The notes under the pieces were generated by a model. The model did not search any database. It was not told where the DNA came from and saw only the letters and a list, made by a program, of their open reading frames with translations. This document shows, piece by piece, positions 35,200 to 43,894 of a DNA stretch of 64,000 nucleotides; position 1 is the stretch's first letter; each line of letters opens with the position of its first letter. Where the stretch lies: positions 1 through 64,000 of the forward strand of contig CAVYTB010000013.1 of assembly GCA_963771295.1 (NCBI GenBank). Reading direction: 5' to 3'. Position numbers and translations under genes: made by a program. The DNA is from Acidiferrum sp963771295 (GTDB lineage: Bacteria; Acidobacteriota; Terriglobia; Acidiferrales; UBA7541).

Positions 35200-36648
35200 T
35201 CAAGGAAGACCGATGCGTTGCAACAGGTGTTTGAAGCGGGCGTTGTAGCGCAGGGTGTCCATGCTGGGATCAATATGAAGATAGATCAGCCAGTGAGAGT
35301 GATCTTCGTAGGCTTTCTCGAGGTATTCCAGCGCCTGATCGTCTTCGCCCAGACCGATGTGGATACCCGCGAGGATGTAGGGTGACACATATTTCTGCTT
35401 CGCGAGTTTTTTAAGATCGTCGAGGATTTGGCGCGCTTCGGCAGTTCTGCCAGCCATGCCGTAGGTGTGCGCCAATGCAGCGCGCATCAGAGGACTGCCG
35501 CCTGAAAAGTCGACACCCTTTTCGCCTTCGCGGATGGCGAGTTCATAGCGAGCCATTTTTCTGTGGGCGAGTCCGAGAATCCAGTAGGTGACAGGGTAGC
35601 TTGGGTCCAACTCGACGGTTCGAAGGAGTTGTTCGATGGCGGCTTCGTATCGGCGGCCATGGTACGAGGCCCAACCGACGGCGACGTTGATGATGAGGGA
35701 CAAGGGATCGAGTTCCTGACTGTGCTCCATCCGCGCCATGGCCGCTTCGTTTTTTCCCATGGTCATCAAATACTCGGCGTACCAATGGTTCGCCGTGGCG
35801 TAGGTGGGACCGAGCTGCAGACTGCGATTGAACTCTTTTTCAGCGTCTTTCCACTTCCAATCGTGAAGCCACAACAGCGCAGCCAAAGCGGTGTGTGCTT
35901 CGGGCAGATCCGGATCGAGATGCAGGGCAGTCATCGCGTCGGCTTTGCCTTTGGAGAACGCTTCGTTTGGCGGGAGATAGCAGTTCCATCCCAGGAGCAC
36001 GTAAGAGTCTGCGACACCGGCGTAGGCGAGGGCGTAGGTAGGATCTTTTTCGACGGCCAGTTGAAAGTACTCGATGGCTTTGTAGAAGGATTCCTCGGTC
36101 CAGCGATTCCAGTGGTGGCGGCCCTTCAGGTAAAGTCGGTAGGCCTCGGGATTTTCAGTGTGGTGCAGGGTCAGCCGTTTCTTTTCAGCCTTGGTCAATT
36201 GCAGACGAAGTTTTTCGGATATCTCGGTGGAGATTTCGTCCTGGACCACAAAGATGTCGTCGGGCTTGCGATCGTACTGCGCGCCCCAAAGCTGCGAGCC
36301 GGTGGCGACGTCGACCAGTTCGGTGCCGACGCGCAGCGAGCCACCTCCGTGCATGATTCTTCCGGTGACCACGGCACGCACGTGAAGCTCGCGACCGATG
36401 GCCTGAGGATCAATTTCGCGGCCCTTGTAGCGAAAGATGGTGCTCTGCGCCATGACGCGGAGTTTCGGGATGGACGCCAGGGTGTTAATGAGGCTGCCAG
36501 TGATGCCGTCGCTGAGATATTCGAGTTCAGGGTCGCCGGTGGCATTTTCGAGGGGCAAAACGGCAAGGGAGTCAATATTCTTGGAGCTGCGCTGAGGGCG
36601 GGGACCGTCGATGCGCGCAGAGGAGGTCTGTGTGACGCGCCGCTTCAT
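35200..36648 (-). CDS. TPR protein with TolB/FlgO-like N-terminal domain
   Basis: 482 residues. After a short basic tail, residues ~28-155 match the 'SLAVLPLENATGDPELEYLS' type domain that usually sits between a kinase or CadC-type HTH plus membrane helix and a TPR array. At least six TPR-like repeats follow (for example AIEYFQLAVEKDPTYALAYA and AIEQLLRTVELDPSYPVTYW). Here the kinase/HTH and the membrane helix are absent, leaving a soluble scaffold. GGAG lies 7 nt before the ATG. It could be a natural stand-alone form or a 5' shortened relative. A protein-interaction role is likely. Confidence 0.8.
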   Translation of the reverse strand: MKRRVTQTSSARIDGPRPQRSSKNIDSLAVLPLENATGDPELEYLSDGITGSLINTLASIPKLRVMAQSTIFRYKGREIDPQAIGRELHVRAVVTGRIMHGGGSLRVGTELVDVATGSQLWGAQYDRKPDDIFVVQDEISTEISEKLRLQLTKAEKKRLTLHHTENPEAYRLYLKGRHHWNRWTEESFYKAIEYFQLAVEKDPTYALAYAGVADSYVLLGWNCYLPPNEAFSKGKADAMTALHLDPDLPEAHTALAALLWLHDWKWKDAEKEFNRSLQLGPTYATANHWYAEYLMTMGKNEAAMARMEHSQELDPLSLIINVAVGWASYHGRRYEAAIEQLLRTVELDPSYPVTYWILGLAHRKMARYELAIREGEKGVDFSGGSPLMRAALAHTYGMAGRTAEARQILDDLKKLAKQKYVSPYILAGIHIGLGEDDQALEYLEKAYEDHSHWLIYLHIDPSMDTLRYNARFKHLLQRIGLP

Positions 36649-36698
36649 ACAAACACTCCGATTGGCCGGAATTCCAATTTAAGAGTTCGGACTGGCGC

Positions 36699-36704
36699 AT
36701 TATA
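36699..36704 (-). promoter_or_regulatory. Candidate -10 box of the TPR gene
   Basis: TATAAT on the minus strand about 50 bp upstream of the ATG at 36648. No good -35 lies at 16-18 bp (TTGTGT at 19 bp is the best), so this is tentative. Confidence 0.3.
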
Positions 36705-37241
36705 GGCCTCTCGAAGCCTGCGACACAACGAATTTGAAGAATCAAGCCGATCGCCATCTATCGGACCGTGAGGGTGAGAGGGGTGGAGTGTGTCAATGGG
36801 CCAGAAGTGGCAGGGGCAGCATGCCAAGCAAAATGGCAGAGGAGTCGCGCAAGTCGTGTGTTTGGCGCCTTCGCGCCGGGAAACGTGAGGCTAGGGCCGC
36901 TTTCGATGGAGCGAATCAAGAAATAGCGTTTTGAATTGGTGTGGAGCGGTCATTTCGACACTGATCGTTGGAACCATTAGGCATCGTCATTCGTAGAACT
37001 TGATGAGGATGCGATGGGCGGCAGACAGGTGTGCAGGAGCTGTCCGGTATTGGGATGGGCATTCCCGCAAGTGACCAGTGGGCGCGCCCCCGTAGAGCTT
37101 CCAATTGCGCATAAAGGGTGCACAATCAGAGTGTTAAGAGCCGGAGGAACTGGCCTTCAGGCTGCGAACACTGCGGGCAACGGGAAACCACAGCCCAGAC
37201 GTAAGTAAGGAAGCGTGGAGACAGGGAGGGTTGCGATCCCT
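36705..37241. other. Intergenic region between TPR gene and phosphatase gene
   Basis: About 540 bp between divergent genes. Short frames on both strands lack ribosome-binding sites and family motifs. No repeat or clear RNA structure was recognised. Confidence 0.4.
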
Positions 37242-38432
37242 ATGGAAATCGAGACAATGCAGCAGCGAATCCTGATTGCGGACGATCAGCAGGATATTCT
37301 GGATGCCCTGCGGCTGATGCTGAAAGGCCACGGTTATGCGACGCGGGGGGTGACTTCGTCATCGGATTTGCTGGAAGCGCTAGCCAAGGATGAGTTCGAT
37401 GTACTGCTGATGGATTTGAACTATGCGCGGAATTCGACGTCGGGCCAGGAAGGACTGGACCTGCTGACGGTGCTACAGAAAAACGAGAACTTGCCGCCGG
37501 TGGTGGTGATGACAGGTTGGGCGACGGTGGGACTGGCGGTGGAGGCAATGCAACGCGGCGTTGCTGACTTCGTGGAGAAACCGTGGACCAACGCGCGGCT
37601 GCTGGAAATCTTGCAGAAACAGGTCACGCTGGGACGCGAACGCCGCGAGTTGCGCAGGCGAGCCGGTCAGGAAAGCCAGGAACACCAGGAGATGATGTCG
37701 CAGTTGCAGCGGCAGAAGCAGGAAATTGCCGATGCGCGGGCGATTCAGCAAGGGCTGCTACCGAAGGAGATTGCGCAACTGCCGGGCTACGAGATTGCAA
37801 GCGCGTGGCAGTCGGCGCTGACGGTAGGAGGCGATTACTTCGACATTTTGCCGTTCGGCGAAGAAGCGCTGGGTCTGTGTATCGCGGACGTAGCAGGGAA
37901 GGGGCTGTCCGCTGCGCTAATGATGTCCAATCTGCAAGCCGCGGTGCGCGGACTGGCTTCGCCGTCGTTGCCGCCCGACGTGTTGTGCGCGCGGTTGAAC
38001 GGACTGCTGTGCCGGAATATGACCGCGGACCGGTTCATCACTTTTTTTTACGCGCAACTTGATGGACCGAATCGGATGCTGCGATATGCCAGCGCGGGGC
38101 ACAACGCGCCGTACCTGCTGCGGAGCGACGGAACGCACCGACGATTGCGAGAAGGCGGCGGAGTGCTCGGAGTATTTCCGGATCAGAAATTCGATCTGGG
38201 ATGCGCGCAACTGGCGCCGGGTGACCGGGTGATCCTGTACACCGACGGAGTGACGGAAGCGAACGATGCGGAGAGCGAGGAATTTGGGGAGGCGCGGTTG
38301 CTGGGACTTCTAGAGGAAAATCGCGAGTGCTCCGCGGAAGAGTTGCAGAAAAGGATTTTAGACGCGGTGGCGGAATTTTGCGGCGGACATTGGCGCGATG
38401 ACGTAACGCTGCTGGTGCTGGCGGTTTCGTGA
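37242..38432 (+). CDS. Response regulator with PP2C/SpoIIE-type phosphatase (RsbU-like)
   Basis: 396 residues. The receiver (about 5-125) has ILIADDQQD (acidic pair), the phospho-acceptor Asp in LLMDLNYARN (near 57), VMTGWA and the conserved Lys in VEKPW. A ~45-residue helical linker (QEHQEMMSQLQRQKQEIADA) follows, likely a coiled-coil. The PP2C domain (about 170-396) shows metal-binding motifs SALTVGGDYFDI, CIADVAGKG, GHNAPYL, LYTDGVTEAND and WRDDVTLLVL. Such proteins dephosphorylate anti-sigma antagonists or sense phosphorelay input. No partner anti-sigma gene is adjacent, though an ECF sigma gene lies downstream on the other strand. The start at 37242 is chosen from GGGAGG upstream; 37257 is possible. 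Confidence 0.9.
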   Translation: MEIETMQQRILIADDQQDILDALRLMLKGHGYATRGVTSSSDLLEALAKDEFDVLLMDLNYARNSTSGQEGLDLLTVLQKNENLPPVVVMTGWATVGLAVEAMQRGVADFVEKPWTNARLLEILQKQVTLGRERRELRRRAGQESQEHQEMMSQLQRQKQEIADARAIQQGLLPKEIAQLPGYEIASAWQSALTVGGDYFDILPFGEEALGLCIADVAGKGLSAALMMSNLQAAVRGLASPSLPPDVLCARLNGLLCRNMTADRFITFFYAQLDGPNRMLRYASAGHNAPYLLRSDGTHRRLREGGGVLGVFPDQKFDLGCAQLAPGDRVILYTDGVTEANDAESEEFGEARLLGLLEENRECSAEELQKRILDAVAEFCGGHWRDDVTLLVLAVS

Positions 38433-38484
38433 AGATTCTGAAAATTGAGCAAGGCTGTTAGACCGGCCGAGAATCGTCGACCGG

Positions 38485-39159
38485 CTAAGGGAGCCGCGCG
38501 AGAACGGCGCGAACGACGCGATCGCAACGGACGCCCATGAACGGGAATGCATTCCTGGCTTCCGAGCCGACGCGAGTATAGAGCCAGCCACGCATCATGG
38601 CCCTGCCGCGGTGCAGCCGAATCTTCACGTTTTCCTCGGAGAGTTCAAGGGCAGCGGCGGTTTCCGAAGTACTTAAGTCCTCAACGTCTCGCAACATCAC
38701 TACGGCACGATACTGCGCGGGAAGCCCGAGGAGTGCCTGTTCCAGGAGATGATTCAGCTCGGCTTGAGATGCACATTGTTCCGGATCGAGTGAAGTGTCG
38801 GCGATTTTCATAGGGAAGTCTCCCTCGTGCCCGGTGTCATCGAGTTGCTGGTTGCGGTCGCGCAAACGAAGGCGGGCCAGCGCTTCGTGAACGGCAATGC
38901 GCGTGAGCCAGGTGGAGAAAGGCGCGCGTGCAGCGAATTGGTGAAGATGTTCGTAGGCGCGGACGTAGGCAGCCTGCATGACGTCTTCGGCTTCGGTGTC
39001 ATCGTGTAAGATCGCCCGCGCGATGCGATACAGTCGCTGGTTATAGCGACGCATCACGACTTCATAGAGCGCGGTATCCCCGGACTTCACGCGTTCGACG
39101 ATCTGCTCGTCGGTGCAGCCAGCGCCGCGGTCCTGTTCTGAGATTCCTGCGATTTCCAT
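38485..39159 (-). CDS. ECF-type RNA polymerase sigma factor
   Basis: 224 residues. Region sigma-2 covers about 20-90 (ALYEVVMRRYNQRLYRIARA for core binding, then AEDVMQAAYVRAYEHLHQF and TWLTRIAVHEALARLR). Region sigma-4 covers about 150-205 (LPAQYRAVVMLRDVEDLSTS and the helix-turn-helix AALELSEENVKIRLHRGRAM). The linker contains an acidic loop (DDTGHEGDFPM). The ATG at 39159 fits the family start; the frame is open far upstream but out of the family length. No anti-sigma gene or zinc-finger neighbour is present. The downstream gene (convergent) is the phosphatase. Confidence 0.92.
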   Translation of the reverse strand: MEIAGISEQDRGAGCTDEQIVERVKSGDTALYEVVMRRYNQRLYRIARAILHDDTEAEDVMQAAYVRAYEHLHQFAARAPFSTWLTRIAVHEALARLRLRDRNQQLDDTGHEGDFPMKIADTSLDPEQCASQAELNHLLEQALLGLPAQYRAVVMLRDVEDLSTSETAAALELSEENVKIRLHRGRAMMRGWLYTRVGSEARNAFPFMGVRCDRVVRAVLARLP

Positions 39160-39292
39160 AGCTCTACTATATAGAGCCGCGAAAGCGGAAAAGGATACAG
39201 GGTTACCGGTAGCCGCGGCAAAGCAGGCAAACAAAGTTGCGGGATCGGTGTATCCAATTGGCTGCTCGCCGCTCTTTTGAGTGGGGGCAAAC

Positions 39293-39715
39293 ATGGTGGA
39301 ACTTGATCGCCGGCTGAACGTGGCGTGGTGGGCGCTGAGAATCGGTCTTGGGGTGGGGCCCATCATTACGGGCATCGACAAATATTTCAACAAACTGACG
39401 GACTGGGGAATGTATCTGAGTCCGCTAGCGACAAAAATCGTTCCAATCAGCACGCCAACCTTTATGCACATTGTTGGGGCTGTCGAAATAATCGCCGGGC
39501 TGATCGTACTGAGCCGGTGGACAAAAATCGGCAGCTATATCGTGCTGTTGTGGCTGCTGGGGATCGCGGTGAATTTGCTGACGACCGGAATGTTCTATGA
39601 CCTGGCAATGCGAGACGTGGAGATTGCGATCGGGGCGTTCACACTTTCGCAACTTACGGCGGTGCGCGAGCAGGTGACAACGAAGCAGGGAGCAGTGGCG
39701 GTGCAGAGTTCGTAG
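39293..39715 (+). CDS. DoxX-like small membrane protein
   Basis: 140 residues with four predicted membrane helices: WWALRIGLGVGPIITGIDKY near the N-terminus, FMHIVGAVEIIAGLIVL, YIVLLWLLGIAVNLL, and a fourth around IAIGAFTLSQL. The helix spacing and the GxxxxxxGxxK pattern resemble the DoxX/DoxD-like family (quinone- or redox-linked membrane proteins). The ATG at 39293 with a G-rich upstream run is preferred to the GTG at 39281. It lies divergent to the ECF sigma gene and 47 nt before a secreted protein gene. Function in the membrane is inferred only. Confidence 0.7.
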   Translation: MVELDRRLNVAWWALRIGLGVGPIITGIDKYFNKLTDWGMYLSPLATKIVPISTPTFMHIVGAVEIIAGLIVLSRWTKIGSYIVLLWLLGIAVNLLTTGMFYDLAMRDVEIAIGAFTLSQLTAVREQVTTKQGAVAVQSS

Positions 39716-39762
39716 TTGCGGTGACTAAGTAGGTCGAAAGCAAAACTTAAGGAGAGAGAAGC

Positions 39763-40104
39763 ATGAAAAAAGCAATTTCGTTTCTGGCACTGATTGGACT
39801 GGCGGCGATGCCCGCCTTAGCAGCGGTGGAAAACTACAAGGATGTGGCGGTCGTAGACGTGAACTGCTCCAAAAAGGTGGCGGCTGATCCGGACTCGCAT
39901 ACGCGGGATTGCGCGTTGAAGTGTTCGGCAAGCGGTTTCGGGATCGTGACGGAAGACAAGCAATTCCTGAAGTTCGATGCGGCGGGCAACAGCAAAATCA
40001 CGGAAGCGCTGAAAGCGTCGGACAAGAAGGACCACCTTCGAGTGGACGTCAGCGGCGACGTGCAAGGAGATACGTTGAAGGTGACGTCGATCAAATTGCT
40101 GTAG
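39763..40104 (+). CDS. Secreted hypothetical protein
   Basis: 113 residues with a clear Sec signal peptide (MKKAISFLALIGLAAMPALA, cleavage near residue 20). The mature part has four cysteines or so (VNCSKKV, RDCALKCSASG) that could form disulphides, and an acidic/lysine-rich C-terminal half ending VDVSGDVQGDTLKVTSIKLL. AAGGAGAGAGAAGC precedes the ATG. It is probably cotranscribed with the DoxX-like gene 47 nt upstream. No family recognised. Confidence 0.75.
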   Translation: MKKAISFLALIGLAAMPALAAVENYKDVAVVDVNCSKKVAADPDSHTRDCALKCSASGFGIVTEDKQFLKFDAAGNSKITEALKASDKKDHLRVDVSGDVQGDTLKVTSIKLL

Positions 40105-40120
40105 TGCGTTTGTTCCCTCA

Positions 40121-40164
40121 GCCCGGTGCGCGGCGGAGGCCCGGGACTTCTGCCGCGCACGGGC
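40121..40164 (+). terminator. Strong GC hairpin after the secreted-protein gene
   Basis: GCCCGGTGCGCGGC (40121-40134) pairs with GCCGCGCACGGGC (40152-40164) apart from one bulged base, around a 17-nt loop. It starts 17 nt past the stop codon. No T-run follows, so it may be a terminator needing help, a REP-like element or a 3' stabiliser. Confidence 0.45.
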
Positions 40165-40197
40165 GGGTACGGAGACAAGCGACCGCCCCGCCGAGTG

Positions 40198-40218
40198 TAT
40201 ATCGCGCATCACGATATA
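40198..40218. promoter_or_regulatory. Inverted repeat, candidate operator
   Basis: TATATCG (40198-40204) and CGATATA (40212-40218) form a perfect 7-7-7 inverted repeat in the ~315-bp gap before the receiver-like gene. The symmetry suits a dimeric repressor such as a PadR or TetR protein. No binding partner is known. Confidence 0.4.
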
Positions 40219-40420
40219 GTATCTGGCCTAGCGTGTAACCTGGCGGACAGCCAATCCGTCCAATGTAGTGGCGAGCAAAAGACGCTTTCCGCTACTGAGC
40301 AGAGTGGTGTTCCTCAGGGCAGCTGAGGGAACGCTTGCTTTCGCCGCACGATCCCTCGTTTTCCTGAATTGCGACGATGAGTGGATGTGTGTCTTTAGGC
40401 AGCCGAAAAGAGGCCGGCTT

Positions 40421-40924
40421 ATGGAAGTTGCGGGAACGAAGGTTCTGCTGGTTGGAAGCTGCGCGCGGAGGTCGTCGGTGCTTGGACGCCACCTGTTGAA
40501 ACGGGGCTGCAATGTGAGTGTGGCGGCACGCAAGAAAGATGCGATTGAGCTGCTGCAACGCGGAAGGTTCGATGTGGTGCTGAGCGGGTTCCGGTTGCCC
40601 GACGGAACGGCGTATGAACTGATGGAAGTGTTGCGCGGAACCGACACAACGTTGTTTTTCTCTTTCGCGGTGGAGGATAGCTGCTGGTGGATCACAGCGT
40701 TGCTGCAGGGGCAGGATCGTTCAGAAGAGGCAGGAATGCGGCCCGGGGAATTCACCAGGGTGTTGGATGAGCAACTGTCCAGAAATTGTTCGAGGAGCGA
40801 CGCACAGAGCGCGAGCGCAGGTGTGAAGGATTTCACGAGTGGTTCGACGAATCGGCAAACGAAGACAGATGCACGGGAGCGGGAATCAAAGAAGGAGCAA
40901 TGCCATGCGACGAACCAATCGTAA
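40421..40924 (+). CDS. Receiver-like protein without phospho-acceptor Asp
   Basis: 167 residues. The first ~100 look like a response-regulator receiver: KVLLVGSCARRSSVLGRHLL at the first strand/helix, then FDVVLSGFRLPDGTAYELME. The position that should hold the phosphorylatable Asp (after VVLS) is Gly, and the acidic pair after the first strand is replaced by GS. It therefore cannot be phosphorylated in the usual way and is a pseudo-receiver. The C-terminal ~65 residues are polar (RQTKTDARERESKKEQCHAT) and probably disordered. The ATG at 40421 is taken as the fit to family length. It overlaps the next small gene by 20 bp. Confidence 0.7.
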   Translation: MEVAGTKVLLVGSCARRSSVLGRHLLKRGCNVSVAARKKDAIELLQRGRFDVVLSGFRLPDGTAYELMEVLRGTDTTLFFSFAVEDSCWWITALLQGQDRSEEAGMRPGEFTRVLDEQLSRNCSRSDAQSASAGVKDFTSGSTNRQTKTDARERESKKEQCHATNQS

Positions 40925-41111
40925 CGCGCGACCCTATTTCCTGATACCGGTGAAGGCCAGCCAGCAGGAAAGCTTTCGGCGATGGAACCGCGTGTTGATG
41001 TTGATGCTGGGACTGTTGGTTGTGGGATTGTTGCTGATCGCATTTGTGCCAGAAGCAGGAAGCCAGTCGTCTGCAGGTAACCACTCGGTGGCCGGGGAAA
41101 CCGCGCGGTAG
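40905..41111 (+). CDS. Small single-helix membrane protein
   Basis: 68 residues: a basic N-terminus (MRRTNRNARPYFLIPVKASQ), one membrane helix (MLMLGLLVVGLLLIAFVPEA) and a short polar tail. AAGGAG lies just upstream, and the start sits inside the end of the pseudo-receiver gene, so the two are translationally coupled. It may anchor or signal to that protein. No family recognised. Confidence 0.5.
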   Translation: MRRTNRNARPYFLIPVKASQQESFRRWNRVLMLMLGLLVVGLLLIAFVPEAGSQSSAGNHSVAGETAR

Positions 41112-41301
41112 ATTATCGAGTGAGCCGGTTGTTACGTCTCCGCGCTCCAGAAGTGCTTGAGAAAACGCAAGTCGAGTTGGGCAAATTTCCCTCTACAGTA
41201 ACGCTTATCTAGCCTTGACACTGCCGGGTGCGTATTTCACACTCAGCGCGGACTAAGCGTTGAATTGCGTGTGGAGAATTGTGCGAGAAGAGTGAGGCGG
41301 A

Positions 41302-42501
41302 ATGGGCGGATTGCGGGAGCGGGTGGAGCGGGAATTGCGCGGAGACATTCTGCCATTCTGGCTGAAGCACGCGGTGGACAAGGAGTTTGGCGGATTCCGG
41401 GGACAGATTACGAATGACCTGAAGATCGATCCGAAGGCGAACAAAGGGCTGATCCTGAACGCGCGGATTCTGTGGACATTTTCCAAGGCGTATCGGGTTT
41501 ACGGATATGAGTCGTACCTGGGGACGGCGCGGAGAGCGTACGAGTATTTGCGGCGGTATTTTTGGGACGCGGAATTTGGCGGCGTGTACTGGATGGTGGA
41601 CTATCTGGGCAAGCCGGTGGAAACGAAGAAGCGGATATATGGGCAGGCGTTCACGGTGTATGCGCTGGCGGAGTATGCGTCGGCGAGCGGGGAAGAGGAA
41701 TCGCGGGAACGGGCGATTGCGCTGCAACAGAAAATCGAAAGCGCGAGTCACGACGAAACGAATGGCGGATACTTTGAGACGTATGAGCGTGACTGGAAAC
41801 TGGCGAAGAATCAGCAGTTGAGCGAAGTGGACATGGCTGAAAAGAAATCCATGAACACGCACTTGCATCTGCTGGAAGCGTACGCAAATCTGCTGCGGGG
41901 ACGGGATGACCAGGAACTGAAGGAGCGTTTGAAGGAACTCCTTCTTATTTTTCTGGAGCGCATCATCGATCCGAAGGCGCACCATGTTCGAATGTTTTTT
42001 GACGAAGTGTGGCACGACCGCTCGGACCGGTTTTCGTTTGGGCATGACATTGAGGGGAGTTGGCTGATTTGCGAAGCGGCCGAAGTGCTGGGCGACAAGA
42101 AACTGCTGGAACAAGCGCGGCGAGCAGCGGTGAAGATGGCGCAAGCGGTGTACGAACAGGCGGTGGATGCGGATGGCGGGCTGCTCTACGAAGGCACAGC
42201 CGAGGAGATTATCGACACGGACAAGCATTGGTGGCCGCAGGCTGAAGCAGTGGTGGGATTTCTGAATGCCTACGAGCTTTCCGGAAAAGATTATTTTTTG
42301 AAAGCGTCGGAGAAGAGTTGGGAGTTCATTGAGAAATACATCGTGGATCGGCGGTACGGGGAGTGGTATTGGAAGGTGTCGCGGGACGGAACGCCGAGCA
42401 TGGACAAATACAAAGTGGATGCATGGAAGTGCCCGTATCACAACAGCCGGACGTGTTTTGAAGTGATGGACAGGTTGGATCGGTTGAGCAGGAAGCAATG
42501 A
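41302..42501 (+). CDS. Cellobiose 2-epimerase (AGE family)
   Basis: 399 residues of the N-acylglucosamine 2-epimerase superfamily, an (alpha/alpha)6 barrel. The conserved His residues are visible in MNTHLHLLEAY (near 186/188), FGHDIEGSWL (near 248), DKHWWPQAEA (near 309) and KCPYHNSR (near 379). The catalytic pair and substrate-binding aromatics match cellobiose 2-epimerase more than GlcNAc epimerase. It interconverts Glc-beta-1,4-Glc and Glc-beta-1,4-Man at the reducing end, and Man-Man with Man-Glc. No signal peptide. It lies just upstream of a GH130 phosphorylase, the enzyme that follows it in the bacterial beta-mannan route. Confidence 0.9.
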   Translation: MGGLRERVERELRGDILPFWLKHAVDKEFGGFRGQITNDLKIDPKANKGLILNARILWTFSKAYRVYGYESYLGTARRAYEYLRRYFWDAEFGGVYWMVDYLGKPVETKKRIYGQAFTVYALAEYASASGEEESRERAIALQQKIESASHDETNGGYFETYERDWKLAKNQQLSEVDMAEKKSMNTHLHLLEAYANLLRGRDDQELKERLKELLLIFLERIIDPKAHHVRMFFDEVWHDRSDRFSFGHDIEGSWLICEAAEVLGDKKLLEQARRAAVKMAQAVYEQAVDADGGLLYEGTAEEIIDTDKHWWPQAEAVVGFLNAYELSGKDYFLKASEKSWEFIEKYIVDRRYGEWYWKVSRDGTPSMDKYKVDAWKCPYHNSRTCFEVMDRLDRLSRKQ

Positions 42502-42537
42502 GGTAGGGGTGTTTTTGCTCGTGCTTACGGAAAGCAG

Positions 42538-42567
42538 ATCCCTCGCTGCGCTCGGGATGACAATGAA
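42538..42567 (+). repeat. 30-bp dispersed repeat, left copy
   Basis: ATCCCTCGCTGCGCTCGGGA (first 20 bases) with its 10-base extension matches 51610-51639 at 28 of 30 positions in the same orientation. The core CCTCGCT-GCTCGGGATGACA is partly palindromic. The copies enclose the GH130-to-symporter block. Confidence 0.7.
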
Positions 42568-42593
42568 GTGTAGTGCGGTATCGGAGAAAACGA

Positions 42594-43808
42594 ATGAGGC
42601 AAGCGGAGTTTGGGAAAAAAGTGCAAGAACTGTTCCGGGAACACGGGAAGCTGATCACGCGGAAGAACGTGAAGGTTAAGCGCGGCAACGGAGTGTATGA
42701 CCGGTATGCGAATCCAGTGCTGACGGCGGAGCACACGCCGCTGTTCTGGCGGTACGATTTCGATTACAAGAGCAATGCACACCTGATGGAGCGTATGGGG
42801 GTGAATGCAACCTTCAACGCCGGTGCGATGGAATATGAAGGGAAGTACCTGGTGTTTGCGCGGGTGGAAGGAGCGGACAGGAAATCGTTTCTGGCGATAG
42901 CGGAAAGTCCGAATGGCGTGGACAACTTTCGATTCTGGGATTATCCGATCCTGATGCCGGAGACGAGCGAGCCGGACACAAACGTGTGCGACATTCGCGT
43001 GGTGCGGCACGAGGATGGATGGATTTACGGGCTGTTTTGCACGGAGCGGAAGGATAAGAAAACGCCGCAATGGGACACGTCGTCGGCGGTGGCACAATGC
43101 GGAATTGCACGCACAAAAGACCTAGTCAAGTGGGAACGGTTACCGGACCTGCGGACGAAATCGCCGCAGCAGCGGAACGTGGTGTTGCATCCGGAATTTG
43201 TCGATGGAAAATACGCGCTGTACACGCGGCCGCAGGATGAATTCATTCAAGCAGGAAAAGGCGGAGGCATTGGCTGGGGACTATGTACGACGATGATGGG
43301 CGCGAATATCGAAAATGAAATAATCATTGATAACCGCGAGTATCACACAATCAAGGAAGTGAAGAATGGATTGGGACCGGCGCCGATCAAGAGTGCGCAG
43401 GGTTGGCTGCATCTGGCGCATGGCGTGCGGAACACGGCAGCGGGCCTGCGGTACGTGCTGTACACATTTCTGAGCGAATTGAAGAGGCCGCAGGTGATCA
43501 CGCACCGCCCCGGAGGATATTTTGTGGCGCCGCAGGATGAGGAGCGAGTGGGAGATGTGTCGAATGTGGCGTTCAGCAACGGCTGGATCGCGACGAAAAG
43601 CGGAGAGGTGTTCATTTATTACGGAGCATCGGACACGCGGTTGAATGTGGTAACGAGCACGGTGGAGAAGTTGCTGGACTATACGATAAACACGCCGGCG
43701 GACGGGCTGCGGAGTTTTGCTTGCGTGGAAACTCGGAACGCGCTGATCCGGAGGAACCTGGGGTCGCTGAAGAAGTATGGGAAGCTTCCTGGTCGGAGGC
43801 GCGTTTGA
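42594..43808 (+). CDS. GH130-type beta-mannoside phosphorylase
   Basis: 404 residues of a five-bladed propeller phosphorylase. NATFNAGAMEYEGKYLVFAR, NVCDIRVVRHEDGWIYGLFC (Asp acting as proton donor near 133) and NVVLHPEFVDGKYALYTRPQ are the typical blocks. Their spacing and RVEG resemble the subfamily that phosphorolyses 4-O-beta-D-mannosyl-D-glucose to mannose-1-phosphate and glucose. GGAG precedes the ATG at 42594. Pairing with the epimerase 93 bp upstream supports this specificity. No signal peptide, so cytoplasmic. Other GH130 specificities (mannooligosaccharide phosphorylase) cannot be excluded. Confidence 0.85.
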   Translation: MRQAEFGKKVQELFREHGKLITRKNVKVKRGNGVYDRYANPVLTAEHTPLFWRYDFDYKSNAHLMERMGVNATFNAGAMEYEGKYLVFARVEGADRKSFLAIAESPNGVDNFRFWDYPILMPETSEPDTNVCDIRVVRHEDGWIYGLFCTERKDKKTPQWDTSSAVAQCGIARTKDLVKWERLPDLRTKSPQQRNVVLHPEFVDGKYALYTRPQDEFIQAGKGGGIGWGLCTTMMGANIENEIIIDNREYHTIKEVKNGLGPAPIKSAQGWLHLAHGVRNTAAGLRYVLYTFLSELKRPQVITHRPGGYFVAPQDEERVGDVSNVAFSNGWIATKSGEVFIYYGASDTRLNVVTSTVEKLLDYTINTPADGLRSFACVETRNALIRRNLGSLKKYGKLPGRRRV

Positions 43809-43894
43809 TAAAGCGGGCTATTCACCACAGAGGACACAGAGGGCACAGAGAAGAGCAAGATCGAACGGGGAGAGAAACGGGTAGTTGACGTGGT

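Noticed and set aside
35563..36705. 380-codon frame antisense to the TPR gene
   Set aside because: Follows the TPR codon periodicity; no recognisable domain, and the TPR gene is clear.
40968..41240. TTGACA near 41215 as promoter of the epimerase gene
   Set aside because: No acceptable -10 box at 16-18 bp.
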